A stretch of DNA of 38,922 nt from an uncultured Clostridium sp. (GCA_900542285.1 UQNF01000012.1:1-38922), one strand, 5' to 3'; shown: positions 17,181 through 25,495, counted from the first letter of the stretch. Notes: generated by a model from the sequence alone, not told the origin. Program-made: numbers and translations.

Positions 17181-17855
17181 CTATTGTTCGATCTCACGGT
17201 TGTTGTAGAGTTCCTGCATCTCGCTTATGCTCTTGCCCATAAGGCTTTCAATAAGCTCGGTGAACGTGCCGTCGTTTATCTCCCTGACCCTGTTCTCAAG
17301 ATGCTCGCTCTCGGGCGCAAGGTACTTGCCGTTGAGCCTTCTTGCAAGCATTGCAACCTGGGGATGGGAAATGCCTGCAGGACAGCGTGATGAGCATACT
17401 CCGCACATAACACAGTCAAAGGATTCCTCGGCGCATTTTTCAAAGTCACCGCGCTGAGCGTATGCGATATACTGCATGACATTCAGCTTCTGCGTACAGC
17501 TCTTGGTGCAGGCATTGCAGCCGATGCAGGAGTAGATCTCCGGGTACAGCTGCATCATTATCTGCTGTGTGGGCTTGATATTCTCAATATCGTAAACCTG
17601 CTTGACGAGCGGAAAGAACGGAAGCGTTGCGATGTACATATCGTTCTCGACCTTGGTCTGGCAAGCAAGACATACCTTGAGCTCACGGTCTCCCTTGATG
17701 CGGTAAATGGTTGCGCAGGCGCCGCAGAAACCGTTGCGGCAGCCGCAGCCGCGTACAAGCTTATAGCCTGCATATTCCATCGCGCACATTATGGTAAGGT
17801 TCTCCGGAACCTCGTAGCGTTTGCCGAACAGATAGATGTTAACAAATTTTTCCAT
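17181..17855 (-). CDS. Iron-sulfur partner of the flavoprotein (2Fe-2S plus two 4Fe-4S)
   Basis: Electron-transfer subunit for the adjacent flavoprotein. The 224-aa protein has an N-terminal plant-type [2Fe-2S] domain (Cys39, 44, 47 and 62 or 65; GCRNGFCGAC) and a dicluster ferredoxin domain with Cys110/113/116/120 and Cys148/151/154/158. Ordinary SdhB/FrdB carries a [3Fe-4S] site for quinone; here both C-terminal clusters have four Cys, as in HdrC. Archaeal thiol:fumarate reductase TfrB continues into an HdrB-like CCG domain; this protein stops before it. The ATG has GAGAGGA seven bases upstream, 17 bases past the previous gene. Confidence 0.85.
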   Translation of the reverse strand: MEKFVNIYLFGKRYEVPENLTIMCAMEYAGYKLVRGCGCRNGFCGACATIYRIKGDRELKVCLACQTKVENDMYIATLPFFPLVKQVYDIENIKPTQQIMMQLYPEIYSCIGCNACTKSCTQKLNVMQYIAYAQRGDFEKCAEESFDCVMCGVCSSRCPAGISHPQVAMLARRLNGKYLAPESEHLENRVREINDGTFTELIESLMGKSISEMQELYNNREIEQ

Positions 17856-17872
17856 AGTCGTATCCTCTCAGC

Positions 17873-18709
17873 TCAATATTCATTGGGAAGCTCATCGAGC
17901 TCATCAAGTCTAAACACCGGGCCGTCCTTACATACATACTTTGACCCTATATTGCATCGGCCGCACTTGCCGATGCCGCACTTCATTCTAAGCTCCATAG
18001 TGGTATAGATGCCGGTCCTGTCGAAACCAAGCTCGACAAGCCCTGCAAGGGTGAACTTAATCATTACCGGAGGACCGCAAAGAATTGCAATTCGATCCGG
18101 AGAAAAGCCCAGCTCCTTAACATAATTGGGAACAAATCCAACATGTCCGTCCCATCCGTCCTGCTCTCTGTCGATGGTCAGATGGACGTTTACGTTATCC
18201 TCCGCAGACCATTCGTCGATTATTTCTCGATAATCGACGAGATCCTGCATGCTTCGTGAACCATAGACAATATCTATCCTGCCGTAGCGGTCGCGATAGT
18301 GTCTGCAATAGTTGATTACGGATCTTAGCGGCGCAAGGCCTATACCGCCTGCGATAAACAACAGATCCTTGCCTGCAAAGTCGGTATCCACGGGGAATCC
18401 GTTCCCGTACGGGCCCCTTATCGTTATCTGCTGTCCCGCCTGCATTGCGTGAAGCCAATCCGTGACACAGCCGCATTTTTTGATGGAAAACTCCATGAAT
18501 TCCTCGTTTGTCGGCGAAGAAGTGATGGAGAACATAGCCTCGCCGACTCCCGGTATGGAGAGCATGGAGCACTGCCCGGGCTTATGGGGAAAAGGCTTTT
18601 TGCCATCCGGCGTCAGAACCCTGAAGGTCTTTACATCCGGTGTATCAATACGGATATCCGTGACTACGCCTATTGCAGGGATAAGCGGATCAACACGACG
18701 ATCATTCAT
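17873..18709 (-). CDS. flxA: FlxA-like FAD/NAD(P)-binding oxidoreductase subunit
   Basis: Likely the NADH entry point of the complex. The 278-aa protein has a ferredoxin-reductase-type FAD domain (residues 1-105), an NAD(P)-binding domain (AGGIGLAPLRSVINY, VYGSRSMQDLV, ILCGPPVMIKF) and a PyrK-like C-terminal Cys cluster (CGIGKCGRCNIG then YVCKDGPVF) for a [2Fe-2S] centre. Similar proteins are AsrB and sulfhydrogenase gamma, but neighbours FlxB/C/D and HdrABC point to the Flx role. The ATG overlaps the flxB stop by 8 bp and has GGGAGG eight bases upstream. Confidence 0.83.
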   Translation of the reverse strand: MNDRRVDPLIPAIGVVTDIRIDTPDVKTFRVLTPDGKKPFPHKPGQCSMLSIPGVGEAMFSITSSPTNEEFMEFSIKKCGCVTDWLHAMQAGQQITIRGPYGNGFPVDTDFAGKDLLFIAGGIGLAPLRSVINYCRHYRDRYGRIDIVYGSRSMQDLVDYREIIDEWSAEDNVNVHLTIDREQDGWDGHVGFVPNYVKELGFSPDRIAILCGPPVMIKFTLAGLVELGFDRTGIYTTMELRMKCGIGKCGRCNIGSKYVCKDGPVFRLDELDELPNEY

Positions 18710-19730
18710 CTTCCTTACCTCCCAATGCTCTGATTACCTTAACGATATTCATCGATATCGGGCAGCCGATAAGGCAGCGGCCGCAGCCGACGCAGCCAAA
18801 GATGCCTTCATTGTTTTCGGGGAAATAGACAAGCTTGTGCATGAAGCGCTGTCTGAAGCGTTCTAACTGTGTAGGCCTGGGCTGTCCTGCGCTCATCTTG
18901 GTAAACTCGGAGTACATACACGAGTCCCAGCAGCGATAACGCTTTATTGCCTTGCCCGTATCAAATTCCTTTATGTCGTAGCATTGACAGGTCGGACAGG
19001 TATAGGTGCAGCTTCCGCAGCCGAGGCAGCTTTCGGAAAGCTTTTTCCAAGCCGTGTCGCTAAAGTATTTTTCGGTAGTTCCTGCTCCGAACTCATCAAG
19101 CGGCAGTTCTCCGATGGGCAGTCCTGCTATTCGATCTTGGATGAGCTTGATTATATCGTCAGCCGCATCTTCGGCGCAGCTCTCAAGGGGGTTCGAAAGC
19201 TCTGCCATGAATGTCGAGCCCTTATCCGTACGAGCCTCCAAATACAGGTATTCCGCATCCATGCGGCATTCTATGTCGCCGCCGGGGTTGGCTGCATCGA
19301 TGCCGAAGGCTGAACAGAAACAGGTTTCTGAGGGGCGATTGCATGCCATCGTCATGATAAGCGCATGTTCACGGCGTGAAGCATAGAAGCTGTCAACGGG
19401 CTCGCACAGGAATACCCTATCGAGTATCTCAAAGCTCCGCGCATCGCAGGCACGCACACCGAACAGCACAAAATCATCCTTTTCTGTACGGATATCCGAT
19501 ATGCTTATGCTGTTTCCGCTTAGCCGAAATTCAACCAAATCCTCGCTTTGAGGGAAGAAGAAGTCCTTGGCGGAGCGGACGGTGTTGGTCTTTTGGCTGA
19601 GTTCAACGCCCTCATGCCAGGCGGAATAATGCGCCCTGCCGTCAGTACCGTCCACGGGCAGATACAATTCACGCTTGCTGCTTATTAGAGCGAACAAGGA
19701 ATCGAGATCGGAAAGTTTGCATCTTTTCAT
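18702..19730 (-). CDS. flxB: FlxB-like 4Fe-4S dicluster subunit
   Basis: Electron-wire subunit related to AsrA and sulfhydrogenase beta. The 342-aa protein has a conserved N-terminal part (LFGVRACDARSFEILDR, ACNRPSETCFCSAFG) and two C-terminal ferredoxin motifs, CLGCGSCTYTCPTC near 230 and CVGCGRCLIGCP near 315. It begins directly after the flxC stop (TAA then ATG), with GAGGTGG five bases upstream of ATG, and overlaps flxA by 8 bp. It probably links FlxA to FlxC/FlxD. Confidence 0.82.
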   Translation of the reverse strand: MKRCKLSDLDSLFALISSKRELYLPVDGTDGRAHYSAWHEGVELSQKTNTVRSAKDFFFPQSEDLVEFRLSGNSISISDIRTEKDDFVLFGVRACDARSFEILDRVFLCEPVDSFYASRREHALIMTMACNRPSETCFCSAFGIDAANPGGDIECRMDAEYLYLEARTDKGSTFMAELSNPLESCAEDAADDIIKLIQDRIAGLPIGELPLDEFGAGTTEKYFSDTAWKKLSESCLGCGSCTYTCPTCQCYDIKEFDTGKAIKRYRCWDSCMYSEFTKMSAGQPRPTQLERFRQRFMHKLVYFPENNEGIFGCVGCGRCLIGCPISMNIVKVIRALGGKEDE

Positions 19731-20723
19731 TTAATCCACCTCTCCCCTTCTCACCGCGTCCATGACTTCGATATCGTCCTTTGTATAATCCACAAGCGGC
19801 GAACGGCTTCCGACCGTTTCGCCTGCCTGATATTCGCCGTAGAATTCGTTGATATCCGAAATAAACTTCCTGTTCAACAGGTGCAGAGGTATATGCTGAG
19901 GGCAAACCCTGGAGCATTCGCCGCAGTCAGTGCATCTCCCGGCAACATGGAAAGCACGGATGATATGGAACAGCTTTTCTTCAAATGAATCCGAGGCGGC
20001 CTTGTTTTCCACGCCGGATTTGGGATTATCGAATACGCATTTTTCACAGGTGCAGGCAGGGCAGACATCGCGGCAGGCGTTGCAGCGTATGCAGCGCGAC
20101 AGTTCGTTCTGCCAGAAGCCATAACGCTGCTCGGCAGTCATTCCTTCAAGCATTCTCACCTCTTCAAAGCGATCGAGCGATTCCTCCTCCGTCTGCTCTC
20201 CGAGAAGCTCATCGTATGCCGCATGCTTCTTTCCCTTGCATCTCAGGCAGCGATCGGGCAGTACCTCCATGCGGCTGATGGTCTTTTCACCGTCATAGAG
20301 CGTGGAAACCGTCAGTATCTCGCCATTGACTGCAATTCCGGTAACTCCCTCGCCGACCTTGCTCCTTATGCAGCCTATGTCCAGCATACCCTTGCAGGGG
20401 ATACCGACGGCATAGACCTTTTCGCGTTCAAACCTATGCTCTGTCAGAAGCTGATTAAAGCTGTAGGTATCGCAGGGCTTAAGGAACACGAGCACCCTGC
20501 TTTCGGACTTTCTCGTTTCCTTCACAAGATATTTTGAAAAATTGCAGCCGCAGAATTCGTTGAACACGAAATCCTTCCGCAGCTCCTCCGCAGAACAGAA
20601 CACTGCAGGAGTTACATCATAGAAGAACTCGCCCTTCTTCCAGCCAAGCACCCTGTCAACGGTACCGCTGTTAAGAAGCTCCGCAGCCCTGTCTATCAAA
20701 GCATTAACGGTTATTTCCTGCAT
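19731..20723 (-). CDS. flxC: FlxC-like iron-sulfur subunit
   Basis: A 330-aa protein related to FlxB-type hydrogenase/reductase beta chains. An N-terminal region with FLKPCDTYSFNQLL and a CLRCKGKK motif is followed by two ferredoxin motifs: CIRCNACRDVCPACTC with CEKC near 225, and CTDCGECSRVCPQHIP near 275. I place the start at the ATG at 20723, seven bases after GGAGG. The open frame runs 34 codons upstream inside flxD without a ribosome site. It overlaps the flxD end by 13 bp, so the subunits are translationally coupled. Confidence 0.8.
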   Translation of the reverse strand: MQEITVNALIDRAAELLNSGTVDRVLGWKKGEFFYDVTPAVFCSAEELRKDFVFNEFCGCNFSKYLVKETRKSESRVLVFLKPCDTYSFNQLLTEHRFEREKVYAVGIPCKGMLDIGCIRSKVGEGVTGIAVNGEILTVSTLYDGEKTISRMEVLPDRCLRCKGKKHAAYDELLGEQTEEESLDRFEEVRMLEGMTAEQRYGFWQNELSRCIRCNACRDVCPACTCEKCVFDNPKSGVENKAASDSFEEKLFHIIRAFHVAGRCTDCGECSRVCPQHIPLHLLNRKFISDINEFYGEYQAGETVGSRSPLVDYTKDDIEVMDAVRRGEVD

Positions 20724-21145
20724 CTGAGGTCCTCCAATCTGCGGTTCTCGCCGAGTGCGGCGACCGTCTTTGCAAAGTCGTTCATGGTCGCGGCAAACTT
20801 TGCGCCCTCTGCTGCGGAAACCCATTCGACACGGGTGCGTTCACGCTCGATTCCGAGATAATCGAGCATGGAAAACAGGAGCGCCATTCTTCTTCTGGTA
20901 TAATAATTACCCGATGTATAGTGACAATCTCCCGGATGGCAGCCGCAGATTATCACTCCGTCAGCTCCCCGCTGAAAGGCGCGAAGCACGAAAGTCGGAT
21001 TGACACGGCACGAGCAAGGCACGCGTATTATCTTGACGTCTGCCGGATAACTGAGCCTGTTGTTTCCGGCAAGATCCGCGCCGGCATACGAGCACCAGTT
21101 GCAGCAAAACGCAACGATCAATGGTCTAAATTCGTTCATTTGCAT
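20711..21145 (-). CDS. flxD: MvhD/FlxD-like electron-transfer subunit
   Basis: Small iron-sulfur protein that docks to HdrA and passes it electrons. The 144-aa protein has the whole MvhD pattern: AFCCNWCSYAGADLAG, IIRVPCSCRVNP, FVLRAFQRGADGVIICGCHPGDCHY, then GNYYTRRR. Although often labelled a hydrogenase subunit, no hydrogenase catalytic subunit is nearby. The ATG at 21145 is nine bases after GGAGGTGG; a second ATG at 21139 is possible. It overlaps the hdrA end by 10 bp. Confidence 0.88.
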   Translation of the reverse strand: MQMNEFRPLIVAFCCNWCSYAGADLAGNNRLSYPADVKIIRVPCSCRVNPTFVLRAFQRGADGVIICGCHPGDCHYTSGNYYTRRRMALLFSMLDYLGIERERTRVEWVSAAEGAKFAATMNDFAKTVAALGENRRLEDLRCRK

Positions 21146-23130
21146 ATAGCGTCCACCTCCGCCATGATCTGCTGTACCGAGAAGCCCAAAAGATCCATCG
21201 CTCCGGACGGGCAGGCAACAGTACATGCGCCGCAGCCCTGGCAAACCGCATCGTTAACGAGGGCTATCCTACGCTTTTGAACGGTTCTGTCGGGCATTTT
21301 GAATTCCTTATCGATGTAGGTGATCGCGCCGTATGGACAAACGCGTTCACACAGCGAACAGCCTGTACACATATTTTCATCCGAATGCGCCACGCACGGA
21401 TTGCCGACAAGCTTATCCTTGCTCAGCAGTCCTATCACCTTGGAAGCCGCCGCACCTGCCTGCGCAACGGTCTCAGGAATATCCTTCGGCCCTTGGCATG
21501 CACCGGACAGGAAGATGCCCGCAGTGGGGCTTTCCACCGGGCGAAGCTTTGGATGCGCTTCGGTGAAAAAGTCATTGGTGTCCATGCTGGCTGTCAGCAT
21601 TGTTGCGAGAGGACGGGCTGATTTATCCGGCTCTATCGCAGCCGCAAGCACCACCATATCGGCGGCAATATGAAGCTGCTTATTATCAATCAGGTCTGAA
21701 GCCTGAACCATTAGCTTATCGCCCTCCGGGCTGACCTTGCCGACCATACCTTTTATATAATGTATGCCGTATTCTTCAACCGCACGGCGATAGAATTCAT
21801 CGAAGAGCTTGCCGGGCGTACGAACATCGATATAGAAAACGAATACCTCGGTGTCGGGATATTTCTCCCTTATCAGCATCGCATGCTTTGCTGTATACAT
21901 ACAGCATATCTTGGAGCAATACTCCTTGCCCTTTCCTGCATCGGCGGAACAGCGTGAGCCAACACACTGTACGAATACGATCGTGTGCGGATGCTTACCG
22001 TCCGATGGACGGAGCAGCGTGCCTCCGGTCGGGCCTGCGGCGTTCATGAGACGCTCAAGCTCCAATGAGGTCACAACATCCTTGCTTTGGCTATATGCGA
22101 ACTCATCGAACTTGTCCATGGGTATGGGATTGAAGCCCGTTGCGGCAACTATTGCGCCATAGCGTTCTTCAATGAATTCGTCCTGCTGCTTATAGTCGAT
22201 AGCGCCGACCGAGCACAGCTTCGAGCATACGCCGCACTTGCCGTTTTTGAGCATATTGCAGTGCATGGGGTCTATCGTTGCGACCTTTGGAACGGCCTGA
22301 GCAAACGGGATGTATATGGCTCTTCGAGTGTCCATGCCGAGATTAAACTCGTTGGGAATGCCCTTTTGCGGACATTTTTCGGTGCACAGTCCGCATCCGG
22401 TGCACTTGGTCTCGTCGACATACCTTGCGCGTTTTTTAATCTTGACCGAGAAATTTCCCACAAAGCCATGTACTTCACAGACTTCGCTGTATGAAAAGAT
22501 TCTTATCCTTTCGTTCTGTCCGACGTCGACCATCTTCGGGGTCAGAATACACGCAGCACAGTCGAGCGTCGGAAAGGTCTTGTCGAGCTGAGCCATCTTG
22601 CCTCCTATGGTAGGCTTGGTTTCTACGATATCGACCTCAAAGCCTGCGTCGGCAATATCCAGCGCGGTCTGAATGCCTGCGATACCGCCGCCGATGACGA
22701 GTGCACGTTTGGTAACAGGCGTCTCTCCCGGAACGAGCGGAGCATTGAGATTGACCTTTGCAATAGCGGCTCTGCCCAGAATGACAGCCTTTTCCGTTGC
22801 ATCTGCAATATCCTTATGTACCCACGAGCACTGCTCGCGCACGTTGGCTATCTCCAACATATAGGGGTTGATCCCGGCTGCGGCAGCCGTCTTTCTGAAT
22901 GTAGCTTCGTGCATACGGGGAGAGCAGGAGCAGATAACAATACCAGTCAGTCCGTGTTCATGAATGGCATTCTTTATCATATCCTGACCTGCCTGAGAAC
23001 ACATGTACTGATAGTTTTCGGAAATTACAACGCCAGGTTCATTCCTGAGCAATTCGGAAACCTTCTGAACATCGACCGTTGCGGCGATATTCGAACCGCA
23101 CCAGCACACAAAAACACCTATTCTCTGCAT
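21136..23130 (-). CDS. hdrA: HdrA: flavin-bifurcating core subunit
   Basis: FAD protein at which electron pairs are split in Hdr-type bifurcation, with one branch to ferredoxin and one to HdrBC. The 664-aa length is normal. It has the N-terminal Cys region (FVCWCGSN, CSCSPRMHEATF), the FAD Rossmann motif ALVIGGGIAGIQTALDIAD with GGKMAQLDKTFPTLDC, an inserted ferredoxin pair (CTGCGLCTEKCP; KCGVCSKLC) and a C-terminal pair (CTGCSLCERVCPYG; CQGCGACTVACPSG). Nothing essential appears missing. GGAGGAG precedes the ATG, 12 bases after hdrC. Confidence 0.92.
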   Translation of the reverse strand: MQRIGVFVCWCGSNIAATVDVQKVSELLRNEPGVVISENYQYMCSQAGQDMIKNAIHEHGLTGIVICSCSPRMHEATFRKTAAAAGINPYMLEIANVREQCSWVHKDIADATEKAVILGRAAIAKVNLNAPLVPGETPVTKRALVIGGGIAGIQTALDIADAGFEVDIVETKPTIGGKMAQLDKTFPTLDCAACILTPKMVDVGQNERIRIFSYSEVCEVHGFVGNFSVKIKKRARYVDETKCTGCGLCTEKCPQKGIPNEFNLGMDTRRAIYIPFAQAVPKVATIDPMHCNMLKNGKCGVCSKLCSVGAIDYKQQDEFIEERYGAIVAATGFNPIPMDKFDEFAYSQSKDVVTSLELERLMNAAGPTGGTLLRPSDGKHPHTIVFVQCVGSRCSADAGKGKEYCSKICCMYTAKHAMLIREKYPDTEVFVFYIDVRTPGKLFDEFYRRAVEEYGIHYIKGMVGKVSPEGDKLMVQASDLIDNKQLHIAADMVVLAAAIEPDKSARPLATMLTASMDTNDFFTEAHPKLRPVESPTAGIFLSGACQGPKDIPETVAQAGAAASKVIGLLSKDKLVGNPCVAHSDENMCTGCSLCERVCPYGAITYIDKEFKMPDRTVQKRRIALVNDAVCQGCGACTVACPSGAMDLLGFSVQQIMAEVDAICK

Positions 23131-23142
23131 CGGGTCTCCTCC

Positions 23143-23532
23143 TTACTTAGCATATTTGCGCATAGCGCTTACAATAGCCTGCTGCGGAAGCTCATCATCG
23201 ATAAGCCCCGGAATATCGTCCGGTCTGAGGTGATTATTGCCCTGCTGCCTTATCACTGCAAGCCTTACGGCCTCTATAAGCTTGGCAGGCTGTACGTTCC
23301 TTGGGCATCTGTCCACGCACGCAAAGCAGGTCAGACACCTGTAAAGCGATTTTGAGCCGAGCAGCGGTTCAATTTCTCCGCTTTCGACCATAGAGACGAA
23401 CTGATGAGGATGATACTCCATTTCATCGTACGCCGGGCATGTCGCGCTGCACTTTCCGCACTTCATGCATTTGCGTGGGTTTGTCCCTGAAATTCTTATT
23501 ATTTGTTTACGAAGGAGTTCATTATTGTTCAT
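23143..23532 (-). CDS. hdrC: HdrC: dicluster iron-sulfur subunit
   Basis: Connects HdrA to HdrB. The 129-aa protein has two [4Fe-4S] motifs, KCMKCGKCSATCPAYDEM at Cys22-32 and CLTCFACVDRCPRNV at Cys66-76, typical of soluble HdrC. No membrane helix is present. GGAGG lies six bases before the ATG. It overlaps hdrB by 11 bp, indicating coupled 1:1 synthesis. Confidence 0.92.
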   Translation of the reverse strand: MNNNELLRKQIIRISGTNPRKCMKCGKCSATCPAYDEMEYHPHQFVSMVESGEIEPLLGSKSLYRCLTCFACVDRCPRNVQPAKLIEAVRLAVIRQQGNNHLRPDDIPGLIDDELPQQAIVSAMRKYAK

Positions 23533-24319
23533 CCGCTTCCTCCTTCACGCCGAGAGCTTCTGCCAACAGCTCCGTAAAATAATACACCGGAAGTTCGCTC
23601 GTTCCGTTCTTGACGAGATTGTACCTGCAAAGCGGACATGCGGTAACTATGCAATCGGCGCATGCTTTTTCGGCGCTGTCCATTACCGCCCGGCTGCGCT
23701 TTTGCGCCTGTTCTCTGTTTTCAAGTACAACATATCCTCCGCAGCATTCGTTACGGCTCGGATAGATGACGGGCTCCGCCCCGATCGCGCGGATAAAATC
23801 TTCGATAATTCGCGGATTCTCCGCATCGTCCATGCCCATTACGGCAGATGGGCGAAGAAGCAAGCATCCGTAATAGGCGGCGATCTTTTTTCCGCCCAAC
23901 GGATTCTTGACGCTCTCCTTCAGCTTATCAAAGCCAACGACATCACGAAGCAGCTCGAGATAATGGAGCACCTTCGTTTCTCCGTTGTATGGAGTATCAA
24001 GCTTCAGATAATTATTTGCCCGCAGATTGAATTCGCAATCGGTCATCATAGCATGATTGGTCTGCTTGATAACATTATGGCACGCAGAACACACGGTAAC
24101 GAGCGGCTGATCCTGCTGCCGCGCATAATCAAGCGCACGCACGGACGACAGCTTGGTCGCTATCTCATCGTCAGCGGTCACATAAACCCCTCCGCAGCAC
24201 TGCCATTCCGGGATCTCCGAAAGCTCGACCCCAAGCGCAAGCGCAGAAAGCCTTGCGTACTTGTCAAGCTCCTTTGCCCCATTCTTCAGCGTGCATCCGG
24301 GAAAATAAGAAACCAGCAT
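23522..24319 (-). CDS. hdrB: HdrB: CCG-domain disulfide-reductase subunit
   Basis: Carries the two non-cubane [4Fe-4S] clusters that cleave heterodisulfides in methanogens. In this 265-aa protein both CCG modules are complete: Cys9, Cys41-Cys42 and CSAC near 77-80, then YYGC, NECCGG and CPLC. The catalytic architecture is therefore intact, although bacteria of this type lack coenzymes M and B. The physiological acceptor is unknown: a DsrC-like protein in Desulfovibrio, perhaps the fumarate-reductase-type pair here. AAAGG lies about 11 bases before the ATG, 32 bases after the dehydrogenase gene. Confidence 0.92.
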   Translation of the reverse strand: MLVSYFPGCTLKNGAKELDKYARLSALALGVELSEIPEWQCCGGVYVTADDEIATKLSSVRALDYARQQDQPLVTVCSACHNVIKQTNHAMMTDCEFNLRANNYLKLDTPYNGETKVLHYLELLRDVVGFDKLKESVKNPLGGKKIAAYYGCLLLRPSAVMGMDDAENPRIIEDFIRAIGAEPVIYPSRNECCGGYVVLENREQAQKRSRAVMDSAEKACADCIVTACPLCRYNLVKNGTSELPVYYFTELLAEALGVKEEADEQ

Positions 24320-24351
24320 AATACTAAATGCCTTTCTCTAAAATTTCATGC

Positions 24352-25296
24352 TCAGAAGCTGAGTCCTTTAATTACGTTTTTAAGGCACTCGGCGCTTTGA
24401 CGAAGCTTTTCAAGCTCAGAATCATCCAAGGGCACGAGCACCTTCCCGGATACGCCGTCCTGGTTGATGGTGTTGAGTACGCTGAGACAAACATCGTCGA
24501 TCCCGTACTCCCCATGCATCATGGTCGATACGGTCAGTGTAGTGTGCAGCTTAGCAAGCAGGCACTTGCAGATATTGCATACAGCCATTGAAATAGCATA
24601 ATAGGTCGCACCCTTCTTAGCGATGATTCGTCCGCCGGACTTTCTGACATACTCCTCTATCTCGGCATAATCGAGCTTTGGGGTGCATACGCCGGGGTTA
24701 GTGAGCGAAGCGGCATATTTGTCAAGCGGAATACCGGAGATATTGGCGCCCGACCAGTTAATAAAGGAAGAATCACCGTGCTCACCCATTACATACGCGT
24801 GGATATTCTTCTGATTAAGCTTATAATACTCTGCAATACGCGAGCGCAGCCTTGACGTATCAAGCACCGTACCGGAACCTAAAATATGGCTTTCCGGGAT
24901 ATCCGAACAGCGGCAGAAGGTATAGGTCATTATGTCCACAGGGTTGCTGACGATAACATAGTAGGCATCGGGAGCATACTTGGCTATTTCCGGAATAACC
25001 TGTTTTGCGATGTTAACATTGGTTTGTGCAAGCTCCAGCCTTGACTGACCGGCCTTACGAGCCATACCGCAGGTGATAATGACTATATCGGAGCCAACTG
25101 CATCACTATAGCTTCCGGCATAAATATCGCAAGGATGGCTGAACGGAGTTCCCTGACGGATATCGAGGGCCTCGCCCAACGCCTTATCGTTATTGACATC
25201 AATCATTACGATCTCAGATGCAAGACCCGTAATGGTCAGCGAATAAGCAACGGTTGAGCCGACTGCGCCCATACCTATGATGGTAAATTTTGGCAT
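24352..25296 (-). CDS. Lactate/malate dehydrogenase-family enzyme with malate-type Arg
   Basis: NAD-dependent 2-hydroxyacid dehydrogenase, 314 aa. It has the Rossmann motif IGMGAVGSTVAY, Asp33 favouring NAD, catalytic Asp146 and His173 (GEHGDSSF) and substrate Arg149. The overall pattern (GEHGDS, SRLEL) is lactate-dehydrogenase-like. At the discrimination position (residue 102 in standard numbering; GMARKAG, Arg80 here) it has Arg as in malate dehydrogenase, not the Gln of lactate dehydrogenase. Annotation pipelines would likely say lactate dehydrogenase; oxaloacetate/malate activity seems at least as likely. It is first in the Hdr-Flx operon behind a strong promoter, with AGGAGG nine bases before the ATG. 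Confidence 0.85.
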   Translation of the reverse strand: MPKFTIIGMGAVGSTVAYSLTITGLASEIVMIDVNNDKALGEALDIRQGTPFSHPCDIYAGSYSDAVGSDIVIITCGMARKAGQSRLELAQTNVNIAKQVIPEIAKYAPDAYYVIVSNPVDIMTYTFCRCSDIPESHILGSGTVLDTSRLRSRIAEYYKLNQKNIHAYVMGEHGDSSFINWSGANISGIPLDKYAASLTNPGVCTPKLDYAEIEEYVRKSGGRIIAKKGATYYAISMAVCNICKCLLAKLHTTLTVSTMMHGEYGIDDVCLSVLNTINQDGVSGKVLVPLDDSELEKLRQSAECLKNVIKGLSF

Positions 25297-25318
25297 ATGC
25301 TAAAACCTCCTAAAAACT

Positions 25319-25332
25319 GCGCATTATTGCGC
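25319..25332. promoter_or_regulatory. Inverted repeat GCGCA-TTAT-TGCGC at the operon start
   Basis: A perfect 5-4-5 inverted repeat sits around the expected transcription start of the dehydrogenase-Hdr-Flx operon. It could be an operator. As RNA on the minus strand it would form a small GC-rich hairpin followed by AGTTTTT just before the ribosome site. Which of these applies cannot be told. Confidence 0.45.
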
Positions 25333-25336
25333 GATA

Positions 25337-25365
25337 ATTATAGCATGGCGAATGTGCTAAATCAA
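25337..25365 (-). promoter_or_regulatory. Sigma-A promoter of the dehydrogenase-Hdr-Flx-reductase operon
   Basis: On the minus strand TTGATT (25365-25360) and TATAAT (25342-25337) are separated by 17 bases. It is the only convincing promoter seen upstream of the ten genes, whose gaps are at most 32 bases. Confidence 0.88.
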
Positions 25366-25495
25366 CGATTATATTGTGAATGGCTATAAAACCCAGTCCT
25401 GCTTCCGCATTCGCAGAGCGCTGCATACACAGCTTAATCAAACAGGCATTAATACCTATCGGCTTCATTATATATTGTTTATTTTAAAAAAGTGC

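Noticed and set aside
20711..21145. Hydrogenase locus suggested by the MvhD-like subunit
   Set aside because: No Ni-Fe or Fe-Fe catalytic subunit is present; MvhD-like proteins also serve Flx-Hdr complexes, which the neighbours indicate.
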